Assembly (NCBI GenBank): GCA_009380095.1
Contig: WHSL01000046.1
Span: forward strand, 1 to 32,288
DNA: 32,288 bases
Reading direction: 5' to 3'
Source of the DNA: Streptosporangiales bacterium
GTDB lineage: Bacteria > Actinomycetota > Actinomycetes > Streptosporangiales > Streptosporangiaceae
Shown here: in pieces, positions 25,543 through 32,288 of the stretch
Layout of the letters: the number at the start of each line of letters is the position of its first letter
Position numbering within the stretch: the stretch's first letter is position 1
Notes under the pieces: generated by a model
What the model was told of the DNA's origin: nothing
Seen by the model: only the letters and a program-made list of their open reading frames with translations
Database searches by the model: none
Translations under genes and position numbers: made by a program

Positions 25543-26665
25543 CCTCACTCCCGAAGCACTCGATGTGGTCGACTACCGCAAGTCCGGTCTAAGCCTCAAC
25601 CACGTGATCGGCTGCCCCCTGGACTGCGCCTACTGCGTACGCCACACCTTCGGCCTCTGGCCTCAGCGCCAACCGCGCGCCCTGATGACCGACCAAGAAG
25701 CTGTCGAACGGCTGGTGGGCAGCCCGTGGTTCCAGCCGCAGGTCACCCCAATACAGGTCTTCAACCGGGCCACCGACCCGTTCCTGCCCCAGGTACGGCC
25801 TCACACCTTCGCCGTCCTCCACGACCTCGACGCGCGCCGTCTCACCAACCATGTCCTGCTGATCACCCGGTTCCGGGTCACCGAGGCCGACTGCGTTGCG
25901 CTCAACGAGCTCCAGCACCTGCGGGTGACGCTACTCATCACCTACTCGGGCATCGACGACCCCCGCATCGAACCGTTCCCGTCAGCCGTTGCCGCCGAGA
26001 CCCTCGCCCGTACGGCCGCCGTACGGCCGCGCCGCTACCGCGTGATCCTCTACTGGCGCCCCCTGGTACCTGGACTCAACGACACTGCCGAGCACATCCG
26101 CCGCGCGGCCGCCGTCGGCGCGCAAGCCGACGGCACGGCCTTTACCGGCCTCTTCTTCAAGGACCAGATCGCCGACTACTACCAGGCCAACGGCCTACCC
26201 GAGCCCTACGTCGACACCGCGCGCCGCAAGATCCTGCCGTGCGACCTGGAGCAGCGGATCATCAACGGCTTCACCCGGCACCGCGGCGGCGTTCTCTTCC
26301 GGAAGACCTCGTGCGCCGTGTCCTTCGCACACGGACGCCCGGACTACAACGGCCACTACGGCATCCGCGAACTCTGCGACATCTGCCCGGTCTCCCAACT
26401 CGACCTGTGTGCAGCCGGCCACCGCACACCCTCTGCCGAGGAGATCGAGGCCGTGGCCGCCCGCGCACCCGGCGGGGGAGACCTACGGGTGGCCGAGCTG
26501 ACACGGCGTGCCGCCCGCGTCGAGGGCAACACGGCCGAGCAGCTCAGGTACTACGTTCAGCACACACTCGCCTTCCAGATCCACGACGCGGCACGACCCC
26601 ACCACCACGGCCGGCACGGCCGCGCCGACATCGGCTGGAACCAAGGAGACCCACTGGATGACTGA
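25499..26665 (+). CDS. Radical SAM protein with extra C-terminal Fe-S-type cysteines
   Basis: 388 residues from ATG 25499 (CAGGAG seven bases upstream). The CX3CX2C cluster motif is Cys39, Cys43, Cys46 (IGCPLDCAYCVRH). The barrel resembles the spore-photoproduct-lyase/Rv2578c-like branch (FNRATDPFLP, HVLLITRFRVTEADC, LLITYSGIDDPRIEPFP, WRPLVPGLND). Four more cysteines at 272, 293, 296 and 304 (TSCAV ... LCDICPVSQLDLC) suggest an auxiliary cluster or zinc site. It could repair or modify a pyrimidine nucleotide or DNA base, given relatives such as SP lyase; the substrate is not readable. Third gene of the operon; overlaps the exonuclease gene by 8 nt. Confidence 0.85.
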   Translation: MPRTLPLITEQERRDLTPEALDVVDYRKSGLSLNHVIGCPLDCAYCVRHTFGLWPQRQPRALMTDQEAVERLVGSPWFQPQVTPIQVFNRATDPFLPQVRPHTFAVLHDLDARRLTNHVLLITRFRVTEADCVALNELQHLRVTLLITYSGIDDPRIEPFPSAVAAETLARTAAVRPRRYRVILYWRPLVPGLNDTAEHIRRAAAVGAQADGTAFTGLFFKDQIADYYQANGLPEPYVDTARRKILPCDLEQRIINGFTRHRGGVLFRKTSCAVSFAHGRPDYNGHYGIRELCDICPVSQLDLCAAGHRTPSAEEIEAVAARAPGGGDLRVAELTRRAARVEGNTAEQLRYYVQHTLAFQIHDAARPHHHGRHGRADIGWNQGDPLDD

Positions 26666-27197
26666 GCCACGCGGCCGGTACGCAGCAGTCGACGTCGAAG
26701 GCAACGGACAGCAGCCCCCCGACCTCGTCGAAGTCGCTGTCGTCCCTATCGACAACGGTCACATCGGCGAGCCCCGTGCGTGGCTGCTGCGCCCCGCCCG
26801 GCCGGTCACCCCGATCGCCCGCCGCATCCACGGACTCAGCACCGAACAACTCGCCGACGCGCCGACCATCGCCGAAGTTGCCGACGAGATCAGGACCGCC
26901 ACAGCCGGACGAACCATCGTCGCCCACGCCGCGCACGTCGACGTGACAGCACTCAAGCGACACCTACCCGGCTGGCACGCCGCCCGAGTAGAAGACACCC
27001 TCCGCCTCGCCCGCCAAACCCTGCCCCAACGCCCGTCCTACAGCCTCGACGCACTCATCGCCGAGCTCGGCCTCGATCATCACATTCCCCTCGACCTACG
27101 GCGACACCGAGCCGCGTACGACGCCCTCATCACTGCACGACTATTCATCGCGTTGACGAACACAGACATGCGGCAGGTCCAGGACGGGCTGTTCTGA
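26658..27197 (+). CDS. DEDDh 3'-5' exonuclease (DnaQ-like)
   Basis: 179 residues from ATG 26658, overlapping the radical SAM stop by 8 nt. Exo I: Asp12 and Glu14 (AVDVEGNG); Exo II: Asp95 in VAHAAHVD; Exo III: His150 and Asp155 (HRAAYD). All four metal ligands and the general base are present. IARRIHGLSTEQLADAP is the usual DnaQ linker. It is a stand-alone domain with no polymerase or helicase attached, so it may trim DNA or short oligonucleotides, possibly ones bearing modified bases made or recognised by the upstream genes. Last gene of the operon. Confidence 0.88.
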   Translation: MTEPRGRYAAVDVEGNGQQPPDLVEVAVVPIDNGHIGEPRAWLLRPARPVTPIARRIHGLSTEQLADAPTIAEVADEIRTATAGRTIVAHAAHVDVTALKRHLPGWHAARVEDTLRLARQTLPQRPSYSLDALIAELGLDHHIPLDLRRHRAAYDALITARLFIALTNTDMRQVQDGLF

Positions 27198-27204
27198 GCT
27201 TCAC

Positions 27205-27550
27205 GGACCTGTAGGTGCACGCGGACAATCGCGACAGCCCGGCGCAGGGCATCTCGTGTGGTGAGCACGTCCCCCGATGAGCGCGGAGGGTGGCCAGGTG
27301 CGGGCAGGCGCGCACAACACCTCGAGCTGGCGGTGTTCGTCAGCGTCGAGATCTGCGGGGTTGCACAGGAACCAGCCGGTGGCCTGCTGGACCGTCGGTG
27401 GTAGCTGTGGAGCTGGCGGTGGGGCAGGAAGGCCGGTCCGCCGGGGCCGGACGTAATGGCGGACCACGGTGTTTGCGCCGCGGGGCGAGGCATAGGCGAC
27501 GTGGTTCGGCGTTGCCGCCGCGCTTGCGGCCGTCGTAGGTGCCCATGCAC
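27205..27550 (-). pseudogene. C-terminal relic of an ISL3-family transposase
   Basis: Leftward, the pieces RGANTVVRHYVRPRRTG, TVQQATGWFLCNPADLDADE and HRQLEVL match the C-terminal 'VTGWL..PD.L..D...L' block of ISL3 transposases. The sequence then jumps frames twice: RACPHLATLRAH, and GDVLTTRDALRRAVAIVRVHL (usual 'FA.ML..R....L..W...V'). The DDE core is absent. It separates the four-gene operon from the following repeats. Confidence 0.6.
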
Positions 27551-27565
27551 TAGCCTCGGGCTTTC

Positions 27566-27670
27566 GTGCGCCCAGCAGAGCAGGAGGTGAAGGTGCGTGA
27601 GTAGCTGATCTTTCTGTTCGTAAGCTCGTCGTCGCTTGCCGGTGGAAGTCCGGTCCGTGGACCACCCCGG
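27566..27670 (+). other. Possible group II intron 5'-end fragment
   Basis: GTGCGCCCAGCAGAGCAGG begins right after the left inverted end and resembles the conserved GUGCGCCCAG start of bacterial group II introns. A later GCCGGTGGAAGTCCGGTCC resembles a domain I stem found in such introns. No reverse transcriptase frame and no domain V are present, so at most a 5' fragment remains. Confidence 0.3.
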
Positions 27671-27709
27671 GTTCGTTGGAGGCCCTGGTACCTGGAAGGG
27701 TGAGGGGCT

Positions 27710-27829
27710 ATGGCACCCCCGAGGAAGTATTCGCCTGAGCTGCGAGAGCGTGCGGTTCGGATGGTCTTTGAGCTTCGAGCCCGGTCACCCGGACCGTCTC
27801 CAGCAACAACACCGCACCGGCCTGGCTGA
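27710..27829 (+). pseudogene. Truncated IS3-family transposase OrfA
   Basis: ATG 27710 gives MAPPRKYSPELRERAVRMVF, the usual start of IS3 OrfA with its first helix, then loses similarity at about 27776 and stops at 27829. Only ~22 of ~95 family residues remain. Confidence 0.65.
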
Positions 27830-28049
27830 TAATCCCCGAACCATCCGGCGACACCACGACCCTGGCATACCGACCTGTAATCTTCACGTGGAAGGCGCCT
27901 TCCAGCGCGGGTGTTCCGAGACTTCAGCAATCCCGATTCTCCCAGCTCAAAGGCACCTTTCGCGTTCAAACAGCCAACCCGCACCCACCACCCGGTGAAA
28001 GCCCGAGGCTAGAGACCTTCCACCCCTGGCCAGTGGATCGTGCGGCGAG

Positions 28050-28072
28050 TGTCTCGATATTCATTCGAGACA
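28050..28072. promoter_or_regulatory. Orphan 23-bp palindrome
   Basis: TGTCTCGA (28050-28057) and TCGAGACA (28065-28072) are perfect 8-bp arms around TATTCAT. Size and symmetry fit a TetR/MarR-family operator, yet no intact gene starts beside it; the nearest downstream intact gene begins at 28480. The rest of 28013-28180 shows nothing else. Confidence 0.45.
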
Positions 28073-28180
28073 ACGAACTCGCCTGGCTCACCCGGATACT
28101 CCCGCCCGAGCTGAGCTGACCGGGCAACCGCATTCGCCGCAGCTATCGGCGACCGCCGCCCGAGTCTCCCCGGCGGGGCG

Positions 28181-28357
28181 TGGCTCTTCGTGCACCTCCC
28201 GCTACTCATCGCCCTCGCGGTGGCGTCGGTGGGAATCGAACACGCGGTGAGTGCGGACGCGGCGCATGTGCTCTCGGCACCCGAGCGCTGGATGCTGCTG
28301 GGGCCCGTCGCGGCGTACCTCCCCTTCGAGGCGGTCATCTGCTTCACCACGAAGTGA
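28181..28357 (+). pseudogene. C-terminal fragment resembling low-temperature-requirement protein A
   Basis: One frame reads WLFVHLPLLIALAVASVGIEHAV, then AERWMLLGPVAAYLP-like sequence and a TGA at 28357: two hydrophobic helices like the last pair in LtrA-family membrane proteins ('YLHLPL..GI....VGVE.A'). No start codon or upstream helices are present. Confidence 0.4.
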
Positions 28358-28423
28358 TCGGTGGCGGTGGACCCGGCGTACGCCCCATGCGGGTCTGACT
28401 CGTCCTGGGTCTCGCGTGGAGCC

Positions 28424-28445
28424 CTTGAATACCTGAGTATTTGAG
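28424..28445. promoter_or_regulatory. AT-rich imperfect palindrome upstream of the acyl-CoA dehydrogenase gene
   Basis: CTTGAATAC (28424-28432) and GTATTTGAG (28437-28445) match at 7 of 9 mirrored positions with a perfect AATAC/GTATT core and 4-nt spacer. It lies 35 nt before the start codon, an expected repressor position. Confidence 0.4.
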
Positions 28446-28479
28446 GTTGCGGACGCACGGTCCTTGAGGAGGCGCTGGC

Positions 28480-29760
28480 ATGGCTTGGGATTTCCAGACC
28501 GAACCGGAGTTTCAGGAGAAGCTGGACTGGATCCAGCGGTTCTGCGAGGAGAAGGTCGAGCCGCTGCACCACGTGTTCCCCCACGCCGCCCGGTTGCCGG
28601 ATCCGGCGGTGAAGGCCTATGTGCGGGAGTTGCAGCAGGAGGTCAAGGACCAGGGGCTGTGGGCACTGTTCCTCGACGAGGAGCTCGGCGGCCCCGGCCT
28701 CGGACAGCTGAAGCTGGCCCTGGTCAACGAGATACTGGGCCGGTATCCGGCCGCCCCCCAGCTGTTCGGCGCCGCCGCGCCCGACACCGGGAACATGGAG
28801 ATGCTCGCCGCCTACGGCACCGAGGAGCAGAAGAAGCGCTGGCTCGGACCGCTGCTGAACCAGGAGATGTTCTCGGCGTACTCGATGACCGAGCCCCAGG
28901 GAGGCTCGGACCCCAACCTGTTCAAGACCCACGCCGTCCGAGACGGCGACGACTGGGTGATCAACGGCGAGAAGTGGTTCACCTCAGCCGGACGGGTGGC
29001 CGACATCCTGTTCGTGATGTGCAAGAACGGCATGTTCGTGGTGCCGCGCGAAACGCCGGGCGTCGAGATCATGCCGGAGCCGCGCAACCACAACCACATC
29101 GTCTACACCGACGTCCGGGTGCCCCACGACCATCTCCTCGGCCCCGAGGACGGCGCCAAGGTGCTGGCTCAGCGCCGGCTGGGAGGCGGTCGCATCCACC
29201 ACGCGATGCGCACGATCGCCCAGTGCAGGCTGGCGCTGGACATGATGTGCGAGCGGGCGCTGTCGCGCGAGTCGCACGGAGCGGTCATCGCCGAGCACCA
29301 GATGGTGCAGGAGAAGATCGCCGAGGCGTACGTGAAGCTCAAGATGCTGCGGCTCTATGTACTGGAGACCGCGTGGAAGATCGACCAGACCTCGACGCAG
29401 GAGGCTCGGACCGACATAGCCGGGGTGAAGTTCACCATGGCCCGGGTGCTGCGCGAGATCTCCTTCGACGCGCTCCACATCCACGGCTCCCTCGGCACCA
29501 CCGACCTCACGCCGCTGCACGACATGTACGCCGCCGCGCCGACGATGGGCCTCGCCGACGGCGCCGACGAGGTGCACAAGGCCACCGTCGCCCGTCGCGT
29601 GCTCCGGGGCTACCGCCCCCACGAGGGCTACTTCCCGCGCGAGTACCGTCCCTACAAACGGGCGCAGGCGTGGGAGAAGATGCGGCCGGTCCTCGCCGAC
29701 CGGCCGGAGCTCGCCAAAGCCGCGGAGAACTGGAAGCAGTACTTCGCCACCCGCTCATAG
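28480..29760 (+). CDS. Acyl-CoA dehydrogenase
   Basis: 426-residue FAD flavoenzyme that introduces an alpha-beta double bond into an acyl-CoA. ATG 28480 follows AGGAGG (28467-28472). Domains in order: N-terminal helical (MAWDFQTEPEFQEKLDWIQRF), beta domain with the FAD/substrate segments AYSMTEPQGGSDPNL and WVINGEKWFTSAG, and C-terminal helical domain with IHGSLGTTDLTPLHDMY and GLADGADEVHKATVARRVL. The last motif and the length place it with the ACAD10/11-like FadE group that favours long or branched acyl chains. Stand-alone gene with a candidate operator at 28424; the luciferase-like relic follows on the other strand. Confidence 0.93.
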   Translation: MAWDFQTEPEFQEKLDWIQRFCEEKVEPLHHVFPHAARLPDPAVKAYVRELQQEVKDQGLWALFLDEELGGPGLGQLKLALVNEILGRYPAAPQLFGAAAPDTGNMEMLAAYGTEEQKKRWLGPLLNQEMFSAYSMTEPQGGSDPNLFKTHAVRDGDDWVINGEKWFTSAGRVADILFVMCKNGMFVVPRETPGVEIMPEPRNHNHIVYTDVRVPHDHLLGPEDGAKVLAQRRLGGGRIHHAMRTIAQCRLALDMMCERALSRESHGAVIAEHQMVQEKIAEAYVKLKMLRLYVLETAWKIDQTSTQEARTDIAGVKFTMARVLREISFDALHIHGSLGTTDLTPLHDMYAAAPTMGLADGADEVHKATVARRVLRGYRPHEGYFPREYRPYKRAQAWEKMRPVLADRPELAKAAENWKQYFATRS

Positions 29761-29779
29761 GGGCGGCTGTCAGGTCTGC

Positions 29780-30537
29780 TCAGAGGCCGAGGCGGCGGCT
29801 TTGACGGGCGATGAAGGCGAGCACCTCGTCGGCAGGGCGATCGGGGAGACCCCACATCACATCGGTGATCCCCGCGTCGTCCCGTGCCGCGAGGTTCTCG
29901 GGAGTCGGTTTCTCCATGGCCAGCAGGTGTACCTGCGGCCGCCCGGTGCGTCCCGCGTCGGCCCATGCCTTGCGGAGCCGGTCGCATTTGGCCGGGATAT
30001 CCCGCTCGGTCGGGGTGGTCATCCAGCCGTCGGCGGAGCGCGCGATCCAGGCGAACGTCTTCGGCCCGCCGCCGGCGCCGATGATCAGTGGATGTGCCGT
30101 TGAGCCGGCTTCGGGTACGCCCATGAGGGGCCGAACGACACGAACTCCCCGTCGTAGGCGGCCTCCTCCCGGGTCCACAACGCCCGCATCGCCTCGACGT
30201 ACTCGCGGAGCACGGTGCGCCGGCGGGCGGCCGGAACCTTGTGGTCGTCGAGCTCATCGGTGTTCCAGCCGAAGCCGGCGCCGAGGGTGACGCGGCCACC
30301 CGAGAGGTGGTCCAGGTCGCGATCGTCTTGGCCAACGTGATCGGGTCGGACTCGACGGGCAGGGCGACCGCGGTGGCGAGCCTGATGCGGGAAGTGATCT
30401 GCGCCGCGGTGGCCAGGGCGACCCACGGGTCGAGGGTACGGAGATAACGGTCATCGGGCAGGGTCTCGTCACCCCCGTGCCGCATCGACGGGCGTGATCC
30501 CACGATCGCTGGTGAACAACACAATCCCGTGCCGCAT
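29780..30537 (-). pseudogene. Decayed LLM-class (F420-dependent type) oxidoreductase
   Basis: Leftward from ATG 30537 (MRHGIVLFTSDRGITPVDAAR). About 30-40 family residues are then missing before GGDETLPDDRYLRTLDPWVALATAAQ. A one-base loss near 30314 shifts frame (expected TIATLDHLSGGRVTLGAGFGWN), and another shift near 30095 separates AYPKPAQ from HPLIIGAGGGPKTFAWIARSADGW. The remaining C-terminus reads to a stop at 29780. The original enzyme was a ~280-residue TIM-barrel luciferase-like monooxygenase. Three separate lesions make this a real pseudogene rather than one sequencing slip. Confidence 0.8.
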
Positions 30538-30703
30538 CGCACTCGCCACCTCGGTCCTCGATGCGGTTCATCAAGCAGCCTGGTCGAGCACTGTCTCCGC
30601 CAGCGTTCGCGCCACACGTCCCGGGTGCGCGACGGTCGAGGCCGCGCCGGTCGGGAAGAACTGATACATCGATCGACAGCAGTGTGAATCGTTGGGTGGA
30701 GGA

Positions 30704-31081
30704 GTGACGGCGAAGCGGGGCGACACCGATGCGGGGCCCGCCATGGGAAGGCTGCCGGCCACCCGGATCGGGCTGCTCGGCGGGCTGACCGGGATCCTGT
30801 GCTGTGTGGGCCCGGCCGTGCTGGCCTTGTTCGGGGTCGTCGGCGCCGGCACGGCGTTCACCTGGGCGACGCGGCTGTACGACGGCTACGCGTGGTGGCT
30901 CCGGCTGGCCGGGCTCGTCGTCATCGCGGTGCTGGTCTGGGTCTCGCTGCGGCGCCGCAACGCCTGCTCCATCGCCGGGCTCAAGCGGGTGCGGTGGCGG
31001 CTGCTGGGCGTACTGGCCGTGGCCGTGGTCACCTACGGCGTGCTCTACGGCGTGACGACCTGGCTGGGGTCGTTCGCCTGA
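30704..31081 (+). CDS. Small MerT-like membrane protein
   Basis: ~125 residues with three predicted helices. The first, GLLGGLTGILCCVGPAVLALFGV, carries a vicinal Cys33-Cys34 pair followed by VGP, as in the mercuric transporter MerT (CCVGP). A later Cys lies in RRRNACSIAGL, and a third helix (LLGVLAVAVVTYGVLYGVTTWLG) ends the protein. The start is uncertain: GTG 30704 abuts GGAGGA; TTG 30692 or ATG 30743 are alternatives. It could move a thiophilic metal or metalloid. Convergent with the radical SAM/methyltransferase gene, which also has many cysteine pairs. Confidence 0.6.
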   Translation: MTAKRGDTDAGPAMGRLPATRIGLLGGLTGILCCVGPAVLALFGVVGAGTAFTWATRLYDGYAWWLRLAGLVVIAVLVWVSLRRRNACSIAGLKRVRWRLLGVLAVAVVTYGVLYGVTTWLGSFA

Positions 31082-31107
31082 ACCCCAGCCCGGCCCTCTT
31101 CCCCCGA

Positions 31108-32288
31108 TCAGGTGGTGCGGGTGGCGATGAGGAGGCAGTAGCCCGCGATCCCGTCCGCCGCGGCCTTGGCGGCCGCGCGGGCGAGGTCGAGCCCGCGGCC
31201 GACGTCGATGATGGTGTTGCCGGCCATGCGGAGCAGCCGCAGCCGTGCCTGGATCTGCTCGATCATTTCGGTCAGCGCCTCGTCGTGCTGCTCGATGGTG
31301 GTGGTCGTCAGCCCGGCGTCGGCGAGGATCTGCGTGTACTCCTCGGCCGGGCGGGCGTCGGCCAGGCAGGCCACCCAGCCGGCGAGGTCGTCCAGTTCGG
31401 GTGGGAGTGGGCCGTTGACGGTGATGTCGGTGATCCCGGCCCGGCCGCCGTGCCGCAGCACGCGTGCGAACCCCGCTGCCGCGACCGGTTTGTTGGTGAA
31501 CGTGCAGAAGGCGCATTCGTAGATCACGGCGTCGAAGGTGGCGTCGCCGAACGGCAGCGTCTCGGCGTCACCGACGTGGAAGGTGACCTGGCCGGCGAGC
31601 CGGGCGCCGGCGGCGACGCCCTCCGCCGTGGCCACGTTGTCCGCGGACAGGTCGACCCCGGTGAAGACCTCCTCCCGGTAGCCGACCGAGTTGTACGCGC
31701 AGAAGGGGATCAGCCGGCCATCGGGGGTGATCTCCTCGACGCAGCACTTCATGAGCTGGCGGACGTTGAGGGTGTACGGGTCCTGGAAGTCCTGGATCAC
31801 GATCATGGACGCCTTGTCGGTGACGTTCTTGACCGCCGCGGGCAGGTCGATCCCGCAGGTGACGCATTCCAGCTGCTCGTCGGTCTCCGGGCGGCCCATG
31901 AACGCCGAGGCCGACCACAGCTTCTCCAGCGCCTCCCGGATCGCGTAGTCGGGGACCACCCGGTCGCTCACGTAGTCGCGATGGTCCTCCACCTTGACCA
32001 GCCGCGGGATCGGCACCACGCCGTCCTTGTCGACCAGCACGTAGGTGATGGACCGGCAGGCCGGGAAGCAGCACGGCACGGGGAAGAAGTCGCTCGCCCG
32101 CAGCCATTCCGGTGCCTGCGCCGCGAGGGCGTGGATGATGTCGGAGTTGGTCAGCCGGGTCAGCGGATCGAACTCGATGTGCCGCCCCGAATGCGTGACC
32201 GGCTGGAACGACACCGACCGGACCGCCGGATGCCGGACACCGAACTGGACGATGTCGCCGAGCTCGTGTTCGTTGAGCCCCTTCTCCA
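31108..32288 (-). CDS. Radical SAM protein C-terminus fused to a truncated SAM-methyltransferase domain (partial)
   Basis: The gene enters from the right edge; an internal GTG at 32214 is not the true start because the frame and similarity continue upstream (EKGLNEHELGDIVQFGVRHPAV). The first part (VSFQPVTHSGRH, DPLTRLTNSDIIHAL, FFPVPCCFPACRSITYVL, ECVTCGI, PFCAYNSVGYREEV) matches the C-terminal half of radical SAM methylases of the hydroxymethylpterin (MJ0619-like) type. The reading then passes without a break into a class I methyltransferase like ArsM-type proteins (TGVDLSADNVATAEG, GDAETLPFGDATFDAVIYECAFCTF, FARVLRHGGRAGITDI). The expected motif I (D-x-G-x-G-x-G) is not seen at the junction, so the methyltransferase part may be an in-frame deletion product. 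The N-terminal CX3CX2C lies outside the window. Confidence 0.7.
   Translation of the reverse strand, partial: EKGLNEHELGDIVQFGVRHPAVRSVSFQPVTHSGRHIEFDPLTRLTNSDIIHALAAQAPEWLRASDFFPVPCCFPACRSITYVLVDKDGVVPIPRLVKVEDHRDYVSDRVVPDYAIREALEKLWSASAFMGRPETDEQLECVTCGIDLPAAVKNVTDKASMIVIQDFQDPYTLNVRQLMKCCVEEITPDGRLIPFCAYNSVGYREEVFTGVDLSADNVATAEGVAAGARLAGQVTFHVGDAETLPFGDATFDAVIYECAFCTFTNKPVAAAGFARVLRHGGRAGITDITVNGPLPPELDDLAGWVACLADARPAEEYTQILADAGLTTTTIEQHDEALTEMIEQIQARLRLLRMAGNTIIDVGRGLDLARAAAKAAADGIAGYCLLIATRTT

Larger units (their letters stand above)
27550..28012. mobile_element. 463-bp element with perfect 16-bp inverted ends
   Basis: CTAGCCTCGGGCTTTC (27550-27565) and its exact reverse complement (27997-28012) flank 431 bp with no intact gene. 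Inside are an IS3-type OrfA start (27710) and, next to the left end, a group-II-intron-like 5' sequence. It is a composite remnant rather than an active IS; no target duplication was found. Confidence 0.5.

Noticed and set aside
28210-28232. tRNA T-arm-like sequence on the minus strand (TTCGATTCCCACC)
   Set aside because: The 5-bp T stem does not pair properly and no acceptor, D or anticodon arm can be drawn; the plus strand reads as an LtrA-like fragment.
30571-30669. 33-codon leftward frame (MYQFFPTGAAST...)
   Set aside because: Looks codon-like but is too short, has no known match and sits in the control region of the MerT-like gene; insufficient to call a gene.

Overview
The window is very GC-rich, uses many GTG/TTG starts, shows strong third-position G/C bias and has the actinobacterial gene order xerD-parA-scpA-scpB-rluB-aroH-tyrA-cmk-der. 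Together these point to an actinomycete chromosome, most likely Streptosporangiales. That placement is inferred from gene content and style; no rRNA is present.

Region 1 (1-7.6 kb) is catabolic and variable. It holds an aldehyde dehydrogenase cut by the window edge, with a frame break at its catalytic Cys, and a zinc alcohol dehydrogenase with two compensating single-base indels. A remnant of an MFS exporter, a VOC-fold protein and a secreted gamma-glutamyltransferase follow. Next is a leftward operon for a Cys-less thiolase-like protein, its DUF35 partner and a nitronate-monooxygenase-type flavoprotein. A promoter with an embedded 19-bp palindrome sits ahead of this operon.

Region 2 (7.7-21.4 kb) is core chromosome, all on the plus strand: pyrG, a Nudix ADP-ribose pyrophosphatase, xerD, a ParA ATPase with a small ribbon-helix-helix-like partner, scpA, scpB, a pseudouridine synthase, aroH, tyrA, cmk, der and tRNA-Pro(GGG). 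Many of these overlap by 4-14 nt. A secreted GH20 hexosaminidase interrupts the order between aroH and tyrA. An 80-bp inverted repeat lies between the RHH-like gene and scpA.

Region 3 (21.4-28.4 kb) is an accessory block directly after the tRNA. Its edges are full of gene relics: polysaccharide deacetylase, universal stress protein, ISL3 and IS3 transposases, an LtrA-like fragment, and MITE-like inverted repeats. In the middle is an intact divergent cluster. Leftward are an XRE-type regulator with a large C-terminal domain and a Nudix hydrolase. Rightward are four overlapping genes: a thymidylate-synthase-fold enzyme, an NDP kinase homologue, a radical SAM protein with extra C-terminal cysteines, and a DEDDh exonuclease. 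The TS-like enzyme keeps the catalytic Cys, but the Asn that selects uracil is Asp, as in dCMP/CMP hydroxymethylases. The cluster therefore looks like a regulated pathway that makes or polices a modified pyrimidine nucleotide. It is the best candidate for an undescribed system here.

Region 4 (28.4-32.3 kb) has an intact acyl-CoA dehydrogenase, a decayed F420-type luciferase-like oxidoreductase, a MerT-like membrane protein, and the C-terminal part of a radical SAM protein fused to a class I methyltransferase domain that seems to lack its SAM-binding motif I.
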